A stretch of 64,000 nt of DNA from CAVQWT01 sp963810815 (GTDB lineage Bacteria > Pseudomonadota > Gammaproteobacteria > Burkholderiales > Casimicrobiaceae): assembly GCA_963810815.1 (NCBI GenBank), contig CAWEPB010000009.1:62001-126000 (forward strand), given 5' to 3'. How positions within the stretch are numbered: the first letter of the stretch is position 1; each line of letters starts with the position of its first letter. This document shows, piece after piece, positions 17,249-25,399 of the stretch. The notes below the pieces were generated by a model. It saw only the letters and a list, made by a program, of their open reading frames with translations. It had not been told where the DNA came from and ran no database searches. The position numbers and the translations under genes are program-made.

Positions 17249-17964
17249 GGCAGTTCTCCGTTGAGAAAGGCGGCGGCTTCGGCCGTCGCGGGGTGGCGAA
17301 AAAAGGTGTCGACCGGCGCACGCTCGGCGAGCCGGCCGTCGTTGAGGAACAGGATTTCGTCGCCGAGGCGCTTGGCCTGGCCGAGGTTGTGCGTGACCAG
17401 CACGATCTTGGTGCCGGCCGCGTGGATCGCGGCGATCACCGACTCGACCTCGCGCGCCGCCGAGGGGTCCAGGCTCGCCGTCGGCTCGTCGAGGAACAGC
17501 ACCTCGGGCGCGAGCATCCACGCGCGGGCCAGCGCGAGGCGCTGCTGCTCGCCGCCCGAGAGCACGCGCGCCGGATGGTCGGCGAAACCGGCCAGTCCGA
17601 CCCGGGCGAGTGCCGTGAGCGCGCGCTCGTCGCGCCGGTCCCGCGGCACGCCGGCGAGTTGAAGTGCGAAGCGCAGGTTGCCCAGCACCGAGCGGCGGAA
17701 CAGCACCGGCCGCTGGAACACCATCGCCTGCCGGCGCGGTGCGCCCGGGACCTCCGGCGCGCTCCAGCGCACCCGCCCCGACGTGGGGGCGAGCAGGCCG
17801 TGGCAGATCCGCAGCAGCACGCTCTTGCCCGCGCCGTTGGCGCCGAGGATCACGCTGCGGACCTGCGTCTCGAGCGTCAGGTTGACGCGGTCGAGGATGG
17901 CGCGGCCGCCGGCGACGAACGAGACGTCCTCCAGCACGAGCGGCAGCAGGGGGGTGTCAGCCAT
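17239..17964 (-). CDS. tupC: Tungstate ABC transporter ATP-binding protein
   Basis: ABC ATPase of 241 residues: Walker A GANGAGKS, Q-loop MVFQRPVL, signature LSGGEQQR, Walker B VLFLDEPTASLDP, switch His in VTHN. The Q-loop/VLFRRSVLGN stretch is typical of TupC and other oxyanion importers. Its start overlaps the permease end by eight bases and its end overlaps tupA, giving the order tupB-tupC-tupA. Confidence 0.9.
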   Translation of the reverse strand: MADTPLLPLVLEDVSFVAGGRAILDRVNLTLETQVRSVILGANGAGKSVLLRICHGLLAPTSGRVRWSAPEVPGAPRRQAMVFQRPVLFRRSVLGNLRFALQLAGVPRDRRDERALTALARVGLAGFADHPARVLSGGEQQRLALARAWMLAPEVLFLDEPTASLDPSAAREVESVIAAIHAAGTKIVLVTHNLGQAKRLGDEILFLNDGRLAERAPVDTFFRHPATAEAAAFLNGELPWH

Positions 17965-18661
17965 GGCGTCGCTGCGCGCCTTCCTTGACCAGGTGCGCGA
18001 CGATGGTCAGCGCCAGCACCAGCGCCAGCAGCACGATCCCCAGCCCCAGCGCCAGCGGCAGGTCGCCCTTCGAGGTCTCGAGCGCGATCGCCGTCGTCAT
18101 CACGCGGGTCACGCCGTCGATGTTGCCGCCGACGATCATCACCGCGCCGACCTCGGCGATGGCGCGGCCGAAGCCGGCCAGCACCACGGTCACCAGCGTG
18201 AAGCGCAGGTCGAACAGCAGCGCCAGCGCCGACGCGCCGGTGCCGGCGCCCAGCGACTGCAGCTGCTCGCGCGACTCGGACCAGGCGTCGGCGACGAGCT
18301 GGCGCGTCAGCGCCGCGAGCAGCGGGAACACGAGGACCGCCTGCGCCACGACCATCGCGGCCGGCGTGAACAGGATGCCGAATGCGCCCAGCGGTCCGGC
18401 CCTCGACAGCAGCAGGTAGACGGCGAGGCCGACGACGACGGCGGGCAGTCCCAGCAGGGCATTGAGCACCACGATCGTCGCCCGGCGGCCCGGGAAGTCC
18501 GCGACCGCGAGCGCCGCGCCGGCGGGCAGCGCCAGCAGCGCCGACAGCGTTACCGATGTCAGGCTGACGCGGATCGACAGCCAGATGATCTCGAGCAGCC
18601 GGGGGTCGCCCCGGGCGATCATCGATGCGGCTTCGGCGAAGGCGAGCGGGACGGTGTTCAT
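17957..18661 (-). CDS. tupB: Tungstate ABC transporter permease
   Basis: Permease of 234 residues with five or six membrane segments and the cytoplasmic EAA-type loop (QLQSLGAGTGASALALLFDL, followed by GFGRAIAEVGAVMIVGGNI), typical of TupB. The start MNTVPLAFAEA is preferred over an in-frame ATG 27 codons earlier because the extra residues are not hydrophobic and reach into the divergent promoter. First gene of the transporter operon, read away from the regulator. Confidence 0.87.
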   Translation of the reverse strand: MNTVPLAFAEAASMIARGDPRLLEIIWLSIRVSLTSVTLSALLALPAGAALAVADFPGRRATIVVLNALLGLPAVVVGLAVYLLLSRAGPLGAFGILFTPAAMVVAQAVLVFPLLAALTRQLVADAWSESREQLQSLGAGTGASALALLFDLRFTLVTVVLAGFGRAIAEVGAVMIVGGNIDGVTRVMTTAIALETSKGDLPLALGLGIVLLALVLALTIVAHLVKEGAQRRHG

Positions 18662-18809
18662 CGGGTAGGGCTGACGTCGGTGCGGCGGCGGGCCGACGCG
18701 GCCAGCCGGTGGAACGTGGCCGACCGGGTCAGCCTTGGGCAAATCACGGCGTGGGAGTGGGGCAGCGCCGGGACCGCGAGTCTAGGGCGTCGCGCGCGGC
18801 GGAGCAAAA

Positions 18810-18827
18810 TATGCAACACTTTGCATA
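18810..18827. promoter_or_regulatory. Inverted-repeat operator abutting the regulator start
   Basis: TATGCAACACTTTGCATA: perfect 7-bp arms around a four-base centre, ending at the base before the ATG of the oxyanion-responsive regulator. It is an AT-rich island in very GC-rich sequence, in the divergent region between tupB and the regulator. Most likely an autoregulatory site, also controlling tupBCA. Confidence 0.6.
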
Positions 18828-19943
18828 ATGAAGACCCTGCTGCCGATCATCGGCTGGACCCTGCGCGGCGACGCCGGGGGAGAGCGGATTCCCACGCAGC
18901 CGCTCGACGCCCGCGTCGTCGCGCTGCTGGCCGGTGTCGCGGCGCAGGGCTCGCTGACCAGCGCGGCGCTCGCGCTGGGGCTGCCGTACCGCACCGCGTG
19001 GGCGCTGCTGCGCGACGCCGAGACCGACCTCGGCCGGCCGCTGCTGGCCCGGGCGCGCGGGCGCGGGGCGAAGCCGACGGCGCTGGGCGAGCGACTGCTG
19101 GCGGCGGACCGCGCCGCGCGCGATTTCCTCGCCACCCGGCAGGCCGCGCTGGCGGTGCCGCTGCGCGCGACGCCCGGACCGCGCCCGGGCCGTGTGCTGC
19201 GGATCGCGGCGAGTCACGACCTGGCGCTGGCGGAGCTGCGCGACCTGTGGCGTGCGCGGCACCGCGTCGACGTCGAGTTCCACGGCAGCGCCGAGGCGAT
19301 CGCGCTGTACGCGCAGGATCGCGTCGCCGTCGCCGGATTCCACGTGCTGGCCGGACCGCGCGGCGCGCACGACCCGCTGCTGGCGGCGCTCGACCCCGTG
19401 CGCGACGCGATCCTGCGCTTCGTCGTCCGCGAGCAGGGGCTGATCCTGCCGCGCGGCAATCCGCACGGGGTGCGCGGCTTCGCCGACGTCGCGGCGAAGG
19501 GGCTGGCCTTCGTCAACCGCCAGCCCGGGTCGGGCACCCGGCTCATCGTCGAGCGGCTGCTGCACCGGGCGCGGATCGCGCCCGACGACATCCGCGGCTT
19601 CACCCGCGAGGAATTCACGCACGCGGCGGTGGCGGCGACCGTCGCTGCCGGCAACGCCGACTGCGGCTTCGGCCTGCGCGCCGCCGCGGCGCAGCTCTCG
19701 CTGGCGTTCGTGCCGCTGGTCGAGGAGCGCTACGGCTTCGCCTGCCGCCGGCGCGCCGTCGACGGCACGGAGCTGCGCGCGTTCCGGGCGCTCGTCGCCG
19801 GCGCGGCGACGCGGAAGGTGGTCTCGCCGCTGCCCGGCTACCGGCGCGACGCACCCGGCACGGTGACGTCGGTCGAGGCGTTCGCGACGGGCGGGGGTGG
19901 CGGCGGTGCCGCCCTCGGTCGTCCCGCCAGCGTCAGCCGGTGA
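18828..19943 (+). CDS. ModE/LysR-type HTH regulator with periplasmic-binding-like sensor domain
   Basis: Regulator of 371 residues. The N-terminal winged HTH (about 30-100) is ModE/LysR-like (TSAALALGLPYRTAWALLRD; LGRPLLARARGRGAKPTALG). It is followed by a PBP-like domain (about 125-335; NPHGVRGFADVAAKG, FVNRQPGSGTRL, GNADCGFGLRAAA), the architecture of regulators linked to molybdate/tungstate genes. It is transcribed divergently from the tup operon. The start follows directly on the palindromic site, so a bound protein would sit on its own initiation region. The last ten residues overlap the convergent aldo/keto reductase gene. Confidence 0.82.
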   Translation: MKTLLPIIGWTLRGDAGGERIPTQPLDARVVALLAGVAAQGSLTSAALALGLPYRTAWALLRDAETDLGRPLLARARGRGAKPTALGERLLAADRAARDFLATRQAALAVPLRATPGPRPGRVLRIAASHDLALAELRDLWRARHRVDVEFHGSAEAIALYAQDRVAVAGFHVLAGPRGAHDPLLAALDPVRDAILRFVVREQGLILPRGNPHGVRGFADVAAKGLAFVNRQPGSGTRLIVERLLHRARIAPDDIRGFTREEFTHAAVAATVAAGNADCGFGLRAAAAQLSLAFVPLVEERYGFACRRRAVDGTELRAFRALVAGAATRKVVSPLPGYRRDAPGTVTSVEAFATGGGGGGAALGRPASVSR

Positions 19944-20943
19944 TCCGCCCGAAGAACGGGTAGCGCGGGTCGGTGTAGCCGGGCGTCGACGGATGGCCGG
20001 GCCGCACCAGCGCGTCGACGACGGCCTCGTCGGCGTCGGACCACGCAGTGCCGACCGCGTCGACGTAGCCCTGCCACTGCTCCATCGTCCGCGGACCCGC
20101 GATGATCGACGTCACGATCTGGTTGGCCCACAGCCAGGCCAGCGCGAACTGCGCCAGCGTGCGGCCCGTCTTCTCCGCGTGCGCCTTGAGCTTCTGCGCG
20201 ATGACGAAGGACTCCTCGCGGAACTCGGTTTCCATGATCCGCTCGTCCTTGCGCGCACCGCGGGAGTCCGGAGGGGCGACGCCGCCCGGCGCGTACTTCG
20301 CCGTCAGCACGCCGCGCGCGAGCGGCGAGTACGGCGCGACGCCGAGTCCGTAGTAGTCGCAGGCCGGCAGGATCTCGACCTCGGGCTGCCGGTTGAGCAG
20401 GTTGTAGTACGGCTCGCAGACAATCGGCGCGGGGACGCCCTGCGCCTCGCATTCGCTCACCACCTCGGCAATGCGCCAGCCGCGGAAATTCGACAGCCCG
20501 AAGTACCGGATCTTGCCGCCGCGGACGAGGTCGCCGACCGCGGCGACCGTCTCGGCCAGCGGCGTGTCCAGGTCGTCGCGGTGCAGGTAGTAGATGTCGA
20601 TGTAGTCGGTGCCGAGGCGCGCCAGGCTGTCGTCGCAGGCCTGCAGGATCCAGCGCCGCGAGAGGCCGCCGCTGGCCGGCGTGAAGGGCAGCGCGTTGCC
20701 CGCCTTGGTCGCGAGCACCCACTCGCGCCGGCGCGCCTTGATCGCGGCGCCGACGATGCGCTCGGACTTGCCGTTCGCATACGCGTCGGCGGTGTCGATG
20801 AAGTTGACGCCGGCGTCGAACGCGGCGTCGACGATGCGCCGCGCGGCAGCCTCGTCGGTGAGGTCGCCGAAGGTCATGGTGCCGAGGCACAGCGGTGAAA
20901 CCAGGACGCCGCTGGCGCCGAGTCGTTGATGGTCCATGGGCAT
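19933..20943 (-). CDS. Aldo/keto reductase
   Basis: NADPH-dependent aldo/keto reductase of 336 residues with a TIM-barrel fold. The catalytic Asp and Tyr are in FIDTADAYANGKSE, the Lys in VLATKAG, and the His in IYYLHRDD. C-terminal cofactor-binding GPRTMEQ. GGAG lies eight bases before the chosen ATG. It reads in the same direction as the QuiC-like pair 66 bases upstream and probably belongs to that operon. The substrate is unknown; a carbonyl on a hydroaromatic or sugar-like compound would fit the neighbours. Confidence 0.83.
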   Translation of the reverse strand: MPMDHQRLGASGVLVSPLCLGTMTFGDLTDEAAARRIVDAAFDAGVNFIDTADAYANGKSERIVGAAIKARRREWVLATKAGNALPFTPASGGLSRRWILQACDDSLARLGTDYIDIYYLHRDDLDTPLAETVAAVGDLVRGGKIRYFGLSNFRGWRIAEVVSECEAQGVPAPIVCEPYYNLLNRQPEVEILPACDYYGLGVAPYSPLARGVLTAKYAPGGVAPPDSRGARKDERIMETEFREESFVIAQKLKAHAEKTGRTLAQFALAWLWANQIVTSIIAGPRTMEQWQGYVDAVGTAWSDADEAVVDALVRPGHPSTPGYTDPRYPFFGRITG

Positions 20944-21008
20944 GCGGGGGACTCCGTGATCGGACAGGTCGGGCAGGTGTATCGGCCCGGGGGGGTGACG
21001 CGCGGTGG

Positions 21009-21899
21009 TCAGGTCGCCGCGGTCCGGCGCAGCCGTTCCATGTTGGGCACCTCCAGCGCGCGGCGCAGCACGGTTTCGCCCAGCCAGTCGGCCGCCCGCT
21101 GCGCGCGCCGGGCGACGGCTTCCGGCGGCATCTGCAGGTAGTCGTCGTTGTAGACGTCGAAGCTGTAGTCGCCGTAGTAGCCCAGCGCGTCGATCCGGCG
21201 GACGAAGTCGGCCAGCGCGTCGCTGTGCGCGCCCTCGCCCGGGAACACGCGGAAGTGCGTCGCCGTCGTCGCCACTTCCTCGGACGAGCGGATCTCCTGC
21301 CACATGTAGTCGGACAGCTGGACCAGGAAGATCTGCCCGGGGTCGACGGCGTCGAGGTCGTCCAGCGGCACGCCGGCGGCGATGACGTCGAAGGCGTCGA
21401 TGGCGAGCCCGAGGTTCGGACAGTTGGCGCGGAACACGAGGTCGCTGGCCGCGGCGAAGTCGCGCACCGTGCGGCTCCACGAAATGCCCTTGAAGGCGAT
21501 GCGGATGCCGAGCGGGATCGCCAGCAGCGCGAGCTTGCGCAGGTCGCGGATGATCGCGTCGACGTCGGCCCCGGCGTGCGTCGACGTCGACGCCTCGACC
21601 ACGAGCAGGCGCCCGCCGATCCGGTCGCAGACGTCGAGCATCGACTTGGCGACGTCGAGCTTGTAGGCGTGGAGCTGGCCGGACAGGCCCTCGAAATCGC
21701 GCAGCGCCTCGAGCCCGGTCACGCGCAGGCCGCTGTCGCGCACGGCGCGCACGCCGGCCGCCGCGCCGCCGGGATGGCCGACGACGTCGGTCGCCGAGAT
21801 CATCACCTGCGTGAATCCCGCCGCGCGCGCGGCGGCGAGCCGGCTTTCCAGCGAGCCCGCGAGCGACGCGGTGTCGATGCCGATGTCGCCGTAGTTCAT
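21009..21899 (-). CDS. AP-endonuclease-2-type TIM barrel, QuiC-like dehydratase homologue with altered metal site
   Basis: Protein of 296 residues of the sugar-phosphate isomerase/epimerase family. It aligns by eye with the N-terminal half of bifunctional 3-dehydroshikimate dehydratase QuiC1: ISWSRTVRDF, LGLAIDAFDV, IFLVQLSD, HFRVFPGEG, YSFDVYNDDY. Two of the four metal ligands expected there differ: the first Glu is Lys137 (FKGISW) and the last Glu is Asp248 (SFDVYND). The middle Asp and Gln are kept. The start shares an ATGA overlap with the HPPD-like gene, so the two halves of a QuiC1-like protein are here encoded separately and coupled. Function is uncertain. Confidence 0.72.
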   Translation of the reverse strand: MNYGDIGIDTASLAGSLESRLAAARAAGFTQVMISATDVVGHPGGAAAGVRAVRDSGLRVTGLEALRDFEGLSGQLHAYKLDVAKSMLDVCDRIGGRLLVVEASTSTHAGADVDAIIRDLRKLALLAIPLGIRIAFKGISWSRTVRDFAAASDLVFRANCPNLGLAIDAFDVIAAGVPLDDLDAVDPGQIFLVQLSDYMWQEIRSSEEVATTATHFRVFPGEGAHSDALADFVRRIDALGYYGDYSFDVYNDDYLQMPPEAVARRAQRAADWLGETVLRRALEVPNMERLRRTAAT

Positions 21900-22795
21900 G
21901 TGCCGGGCGCGTCGACGGCGGGATCGGCGTGGACGAGCTCGAACATCACGCCGCCGAGCACGGGCTTGGTCAGCGCGCCGCGGTCGCTCGAGTGCACCTT
22001 CTCGGTCGCCAGGAATTCGATGCCGCGCTTCTCCAGCTCGGCGACGGCGCCGAGGACGTCCGGCGTGCCGAGCCCGATGCGCTGCAGGTGCTCGTCGGCC
22101 GGCGCGAAGCGCGCCACGTCGTCGGGCTCGATCAGCTGCAGGTAGAAGTTGCGGCAGGGGCTCTGCAGCAGCAGGCCCTTGGGCAGGATGCCGAAGCGCA
22201 CGCGGTCGGGCAGCGGCGTGAAGCCGAAGATCTGGCGGTAGAACTCGACCCAGTCCGCGGTGCGGTCGGCGCCGATGTACTGGACGATGCCGAAGAAGCT
22301 CATGCCGGCGATCGCCGGCGGATGCTGGTCGACGGTGGGGATGGCGCGGAAGTCGACGTCGTAGATCGAGAACTCGTCGTGGCGGTCGACGAAGTAGATC
22401 AGGCTGTCGCCGACGCCGTGGATCGCCGGGATGTTGAGCTCCATCGCCCGCGCGCGGACGGGCATCTCCCAGGCGCCGAGGTCGAGCGCGCGGTGGTACG
22501 CGTAGTCGGCGTCGCGGACCCGCACGGCGAAGGCGCTGATCACCGGCCGCTCGTCGGGCTGCACGGTGCGGGGGACGTCGGCGGCCTGCGAGTTGACGAT
22601 GATGTTCATCGAACCCTGCCGGTACAGCTCGACCTCGCGCGAGCGGTGGCGCGCGATCGGCCGGAACCCCATCGTCTCCAGCACGCCGCCCAGCGCCTGC
22701 GGCCGGGACGTCGCGAATTCGATGTACTCGATGCCGTCGAATCCGAGCGGGTTGAGGGGTTCGGGGACGGACTCCCGTCCCATTTCGTTCGTCAT
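21896..22795 (-). CDS. HPPD-like VOC protein (partner of QuiC-like barrel)
   Basis: Two-module vicinal-oxygen-chelate protein of 299 residues resembling 4-hydroxyphenylpyruvate dioxygenase (GIEYIEFATSRPQALGGVLE, YLQLIEP, GGVMFELVHAD). In HPPD the metal is held by two His and one Glu. By eye the His positions are Gln172 (IVQYIG) and Arg239 (LQRIGLGTPD), while Glu286 (MFELVH) is kept, so it may not be a dioxygenase. The ATG at 22795 was chosen because GAGGA precedes it by six bases; the ATG two codons earlier abuts the ribosome site. In pseudomonads such a domain is fused behind the dehydratase in QuiC1. Confidence 0.72.
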   Translation of the reverse strand: MTNEMGRESVPEPLNPLGFDGIEYIEFATSRPQALGGVLETMGFRPIARHRSREVELYRQGSMNIIVNSQAADVPRTVQPDERPVISAFAVRVRDADYAYHRALDLGAWEMPVRARAMELNIPAIHGVGDSLIYFVDRHDEFSIYDVDFRAIPTVDQHPPAIAGMSFFGIVQYIGADRTADWVEFYRQIFGFTPLPDRVRFGILPKGLLLQSPCRNFYLQLIEPDDVARFAPADEHLQRIGLGTPDVLGAVAELEKRGIEFLATEKVHSSDRGALTKPVLGGVMFELVHADPAVDAPGT

Positions 22796-22906
22796 CGCCA
22801 TTCCTCGAAGTGAGCGGGCGGCGGCGGCGCACCGACGCAGCCGCGCGTCACCATCGCACCAGCGGGATCATAACGCACGGCACCGCGCCGCGGCGCGGCT
22901 GGAGGA

Positions 22907-23794
22907 TCAGGGCAGCAGCAGCGAGCCGAGCTCCATCGCCGCGCGCGACAGCGGCTGGTAGAAGCGCTCGGCCATGTCGGCGCGGCTGACCAGCCGGCCC
23001 TGGATGATGACGTTGATGCCGGCCACGTAGTGCCCCGCGTGGTCGCGCACCGGCACGGCGAGCGTGCACAGCCGCGGCTCCATCAGCTGGCTCGCGAAGG
23101 CGAACCCGGACTCGCGCACGGCGGCGAGCAGCGGAACGAGTTTCTCCGGCGAGTTGGGCGTGTAGTCGGTGAACGGGTGGAACCGCGTGCGCGCCAGGTA
23201 GGCGGCGAGTTCGTCCTCGGGCAGGTGGGCGAGCAGCGCGTGGCCGATCGACGTGCAGTACGCGGGCAGGCGGCGGCCGACGTTGAGCGTCGGCGACATG
23301 ATGCGCGACGACGCCGAGCGCGCGAGATAGACGATTTCGTCGCCGTCGAGCGTGGCGAGCGAACAGGCCTCGTGCAGCGTCTCGCCGAGGCGGTCGATGA
23401 TCGGCTGCGCCAGCACCGCCAGCGGCGACGACGACAGGTAGCCGTGCGAGAACGACAGCACCCGCGGACGGAGGTAGAACCGTCGGGCGTCGTCCTCCGC
23501 GACGAACCCCAGCTTGGCCAGCGTGTGCAGGCTGCGCCGGGCCGCCGCGCGCGGAATGCCCGTGCGGTGGCTGACCTGCGCAATCGACATCCGTCGCTTC
23601 TTGTCCGACAGCGCCAGCATCACCGCCAGGCCCCGCGCCAGCGCGGTGACGAAGTCCGGGTCGTCGCCGTGACGCGCGATGGTTTCGGCCAGCACGGCGT
23701 CCGGGTCGGCCGGCGTGGCCTGCGGCTGCGTCGCGGGGGGCTCCGCCGCCTGCGGCATTCCGGGTGGCGTGGCGGTTGCCGTCTCGATGGTCAT
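22907..23794 (-). CDS. IclR-family transcriptional regulator (PcaR/PobR-like)
   Basis: Regulator of 295 residues. A Pro/Ala/Gln-rich leader of about 45 residues precedes a winged HTH (FVTALARGLAVMLALSDKKR, MSIAQVSHRTGIPRAAARRSL) and a GAF-like IclR effector domain (LPAYCTSIGHALLAHL, FAFASQLMEPRLCTLAVPVRD). The HTH is close to regulators of protocatechuate and beta-ketoadipate genes, which suits a hydroaromatic catabolic locus. It is transcribed divergently from the TTT operon across a 0.5-kb region with inverted repeats. It may control both directions. Confidence 0.83.
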   Translation of the reverse strand: MTIETATATPPGMPQAAEPPATQPQATPADPDAVLAETIARHGDDPDFVTALARGLAVMLALSDKKRRMSIAQVSHRTGIPRAAARRSLHTLAKLGFVAEDDARRFYLRPRVLSFSHGYLSSSPLAVLAQPIIDRLGETLHEACSLATLDGDEIVYLARSASSRIMSPTLNVGRRLPAYCTSIGHALLAHLPEDELAAYLARTRFHPFTDYTPNSPEKLVPLLAAVRESGFAFASQLMEPRLCTLAVPVRDHAGHYVAGINVIIQGRLVSRADMAERFYQPLSRAAMELGSLLLP

Positions 23795-23860
23795 GGGCGT
23801 GCTCTCAGGAGAGTCTCGATGCGAGAAACGGACGTCGACCGATATTCGGAAGGTCGGGGG

Positions 23861-23882
23861 CGTATGTCGCCCAGACCATACG
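23861..23882. promoter_or_regulatory. Inverted repeat in IclR/TTT divergent region
   Basis: CGTATG and CATACG form perfect 6-bp arms ten bases apart, 67 bases upstream of the IclR start. A candidate regulator site. Confidence 0.35.
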
Positions 23883-23926
23883 ACAATCAGGAGAAAAACG
23901 CCAGTCTATCTCCGATGGCTGCGCCG

Positions 23927-23949
23927 TATTCGCGCAAAGTGGGCGAATA
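23927..23949. promoter_or_regulatory. Inverted repeat in IclR/TTT divergent region
   Basis: TATTCGC and GCGAATA, perfect 7-bp arms with a nine-base centre, lying 25 bases upstream of a -35-like TTGACC. Position and symmetry suit an IclR-family operator. The rest of the 536-base gap (23795-24330) holds the promoter and a short ORF listed separately and otherwise nothing I can name. Confidence 0.45.
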
Positions 23950-23974
23950 GCGCACACTACGGCGATATACGCCC

Positions 23975-24004
23975 TTGACCTGTCGATCGCGTCGATCGTA
24001 TCGT
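23975..24004 (+). promoter_or_regulatory. Candidate promoter of the TTT operon
   Basis: TTGACC, an 18-base spacer, then TATCGT: five of six and four of six matches to sigma70 consensus. It reads toward tctC, giving a leader of about 320 bases. Confidence 0.4.
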
Positions 24005-24145
24005 TCAGGCGTCGGCTGCGGGTGCAACCCGCAGCGGCAACGAGGAGCGCACCCGAACTCGATAGGAGGGGCGCACCATTACCGGTTGCAGCCGTCGGCC
24101 GGAGAGGACAGCCCCATCCGGGGTTGAGGAGAGAGGTCCTGAATC

Positions 24146-24307
24146 ATGGCAACGCCGGAATCCGCGGGGTGTCCGCCCATGCCGGCCCCGTTCGTCCCGG
24201 CGGCCGAGCCGGTCGCCGTCCTCCGCCTTTCCGCACAGCTTCATCCGGTTCCGCGGCTCGCCGCGGCCCGGGTCGAGGTCCGGATGCGTTCGCAGCCCCA
24301 GCCCTGA
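24146..24307 (+). CDS. 53-residue ORF in the TTT operon leader
   Basis: Short ORF with a ribosome-site-like GGAGAGAGG upstream of its ATG, ending 23 bases before tctC. Composition is Pro/Ala/Arg-rich and resembles no family I know. It may be a leader peptide or chance in GC-rich DNA. Confidence 0.2.
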   Translation: MATPESAGCPPMPAPFVPAAEPVAVLRLSAQLHPVPRLAAARVEVRMRSQPQP

Positions 24308-24330
24308 TGCCCACAGAGAGGAAAACCACC

Positions 24331-25332
24331 ATGTCCTGCCGCAAGTTCCTTGGCGCCGCCGCCCTGTCGCTGGTCGCCGGTATCGCCACCGCCGCGCCGT
24401 TCCCCGAGCGCGAACTGACCGGAGTCATCATGTGGGGCGCCGGCGGCGCGACGGACGTCGTCGCGCGTGCGGTCACGCCGCCCGCCGAGGAAGCGTTGGG
24501 CAAGAAGATCGTGCTGGTCAACAAGTCGGGCGGCACCGGCGCAATCTCGACCAACTTCGTCAACAACGCACCGTCGGACGGCTACACGATTCTCTACGGC
24601 GCCGAGAATCCGCAGCTGCACCAGGTGCTGGGCATCGCCGATTTCGGCTACGAGAAGTTCTATCCCGTCAACGTGCTCGGGCGCGGGGTCGCCGTCATCG
24701 TCGTGAAGAACGACGCGCCCTGGAACTCGCTCAAGGACTTCGTCGAGGACGCGAAGAAGCGCCCCGGCAAGCTCAAGATGGGATCCACCGGCCCCGGCGG
24801 ACTGCCGCACACCGTCGGCTCGATGCTCAACTCGATCACCAAGTTCCAGGTCATCTCGGTGCCGTTCGACGGCGAAGGCCCCGGCCTCACGGCGCTCCTG
24901 GGCGGGCACGTCGACATGATGCCGGTGGGATCGGGCGCGGCGGCGGAAAACATCAAGGCCGGCCGCGTCAAGGCGCTGGCCGTCGTCGACGCCGAAGCGC
25001 TCCCGATGCAGGGCAGCCCCGGCATTCCGCCCATCACCAGGGACTACCCGGAGTTCGCCAAGTACCTGCCGTGGGGGCCGTTCTACGGCGTGTTCGTCAA
25101 GCGCGATACGCCGGACGACGTCAAGGCGACGCTGGTCAAGGCGTTCAAGACCGCCGCCGCCAACCCGCAGTTCGTGACGTTGATGAAGGACCGCGGCAAC
25201 GTGATGATGAACGTGTCGGGCGCCGAAGCGGACGCGTTTCTGAAGAAGTGGCAGTCGGTGACTTCGTGGGTGCTGCAGGACGTGGGCGCCGCGAAGGCGT
25301 CGCCCGAGAAATTCGGCATCCCGAAACCCTGA
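24331..25332 (+). CDS. tctC: Tripartite tricarboxylate transporter substrate-binding protein (Bug family)
   Basis: Periplasmic binding protein of 333 residues with a signal peptide (cleavage near TAAPFP). Bug/TctC family patterns include MWGAGGATDVVARAV, VNKSGGTGAISTNFV and GYTILYGAENP. Members capture carboxylates, including dicarboxylates and aromatic or hydroaromatic acids. GAGAGGAAAACC precedes the start. It is the first structural gene of an operon with the two membrane subunits and a set of catabolic enzymes, so its ligand is probably the substrate of those enzymes. Confidence 0.88.
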   Translation: MSCRKFLGAAALSLVAGIATAAPFPERELTGVIMWGAGGATDVVARAVTPPAEEALGKKIVLVNKSGGTGAISTNFVNNAPSDGYTILYGAENPQLHQVLGIADFGYEKFYPVNVLGRGVAVIVVKNDAPWNSLKDFVEDAKKRPGKLKMGSTGPGGLPHTVGSMLNSITKFQVISVPFDGEGPGLTALLGGHVDMMPVGSGAAAENIKAGRVKALAVVDAEALPMQGSPGIPPITRDYPEFAKYLPWGPFYGVFVKRDTPDDVKATLVKAFKTAAANPQFVTLMKDRGNVMMNVSGAEADAFLKKWQSVTSWVLQDVGAAKASPEKFGIPKP

Positions 25333-25340
25333 CCGCAGGC

Positions 25341-25366
25341 GGGGCCCGGTGCCGCCGGGCCCCTTT
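25341..25366 (+). terminator. Intercistronic terminator/attenuator after tctC
   Basis: Perfect 9-bp GC stem GGGGCCCGG/CCGGGCCCC with a five-base loop, followed by TTT, nine bases after the tctC stop and 34 before tctB. The short T-run suggests partial termination, which would raise the binding protein over the membrane subunits and protect the tctC 3' end. Confidence 0.6.
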
Positions 25367-25399
25367 GTCCGCAGGCCGTTCGACCACCAGGAGCAGCGC

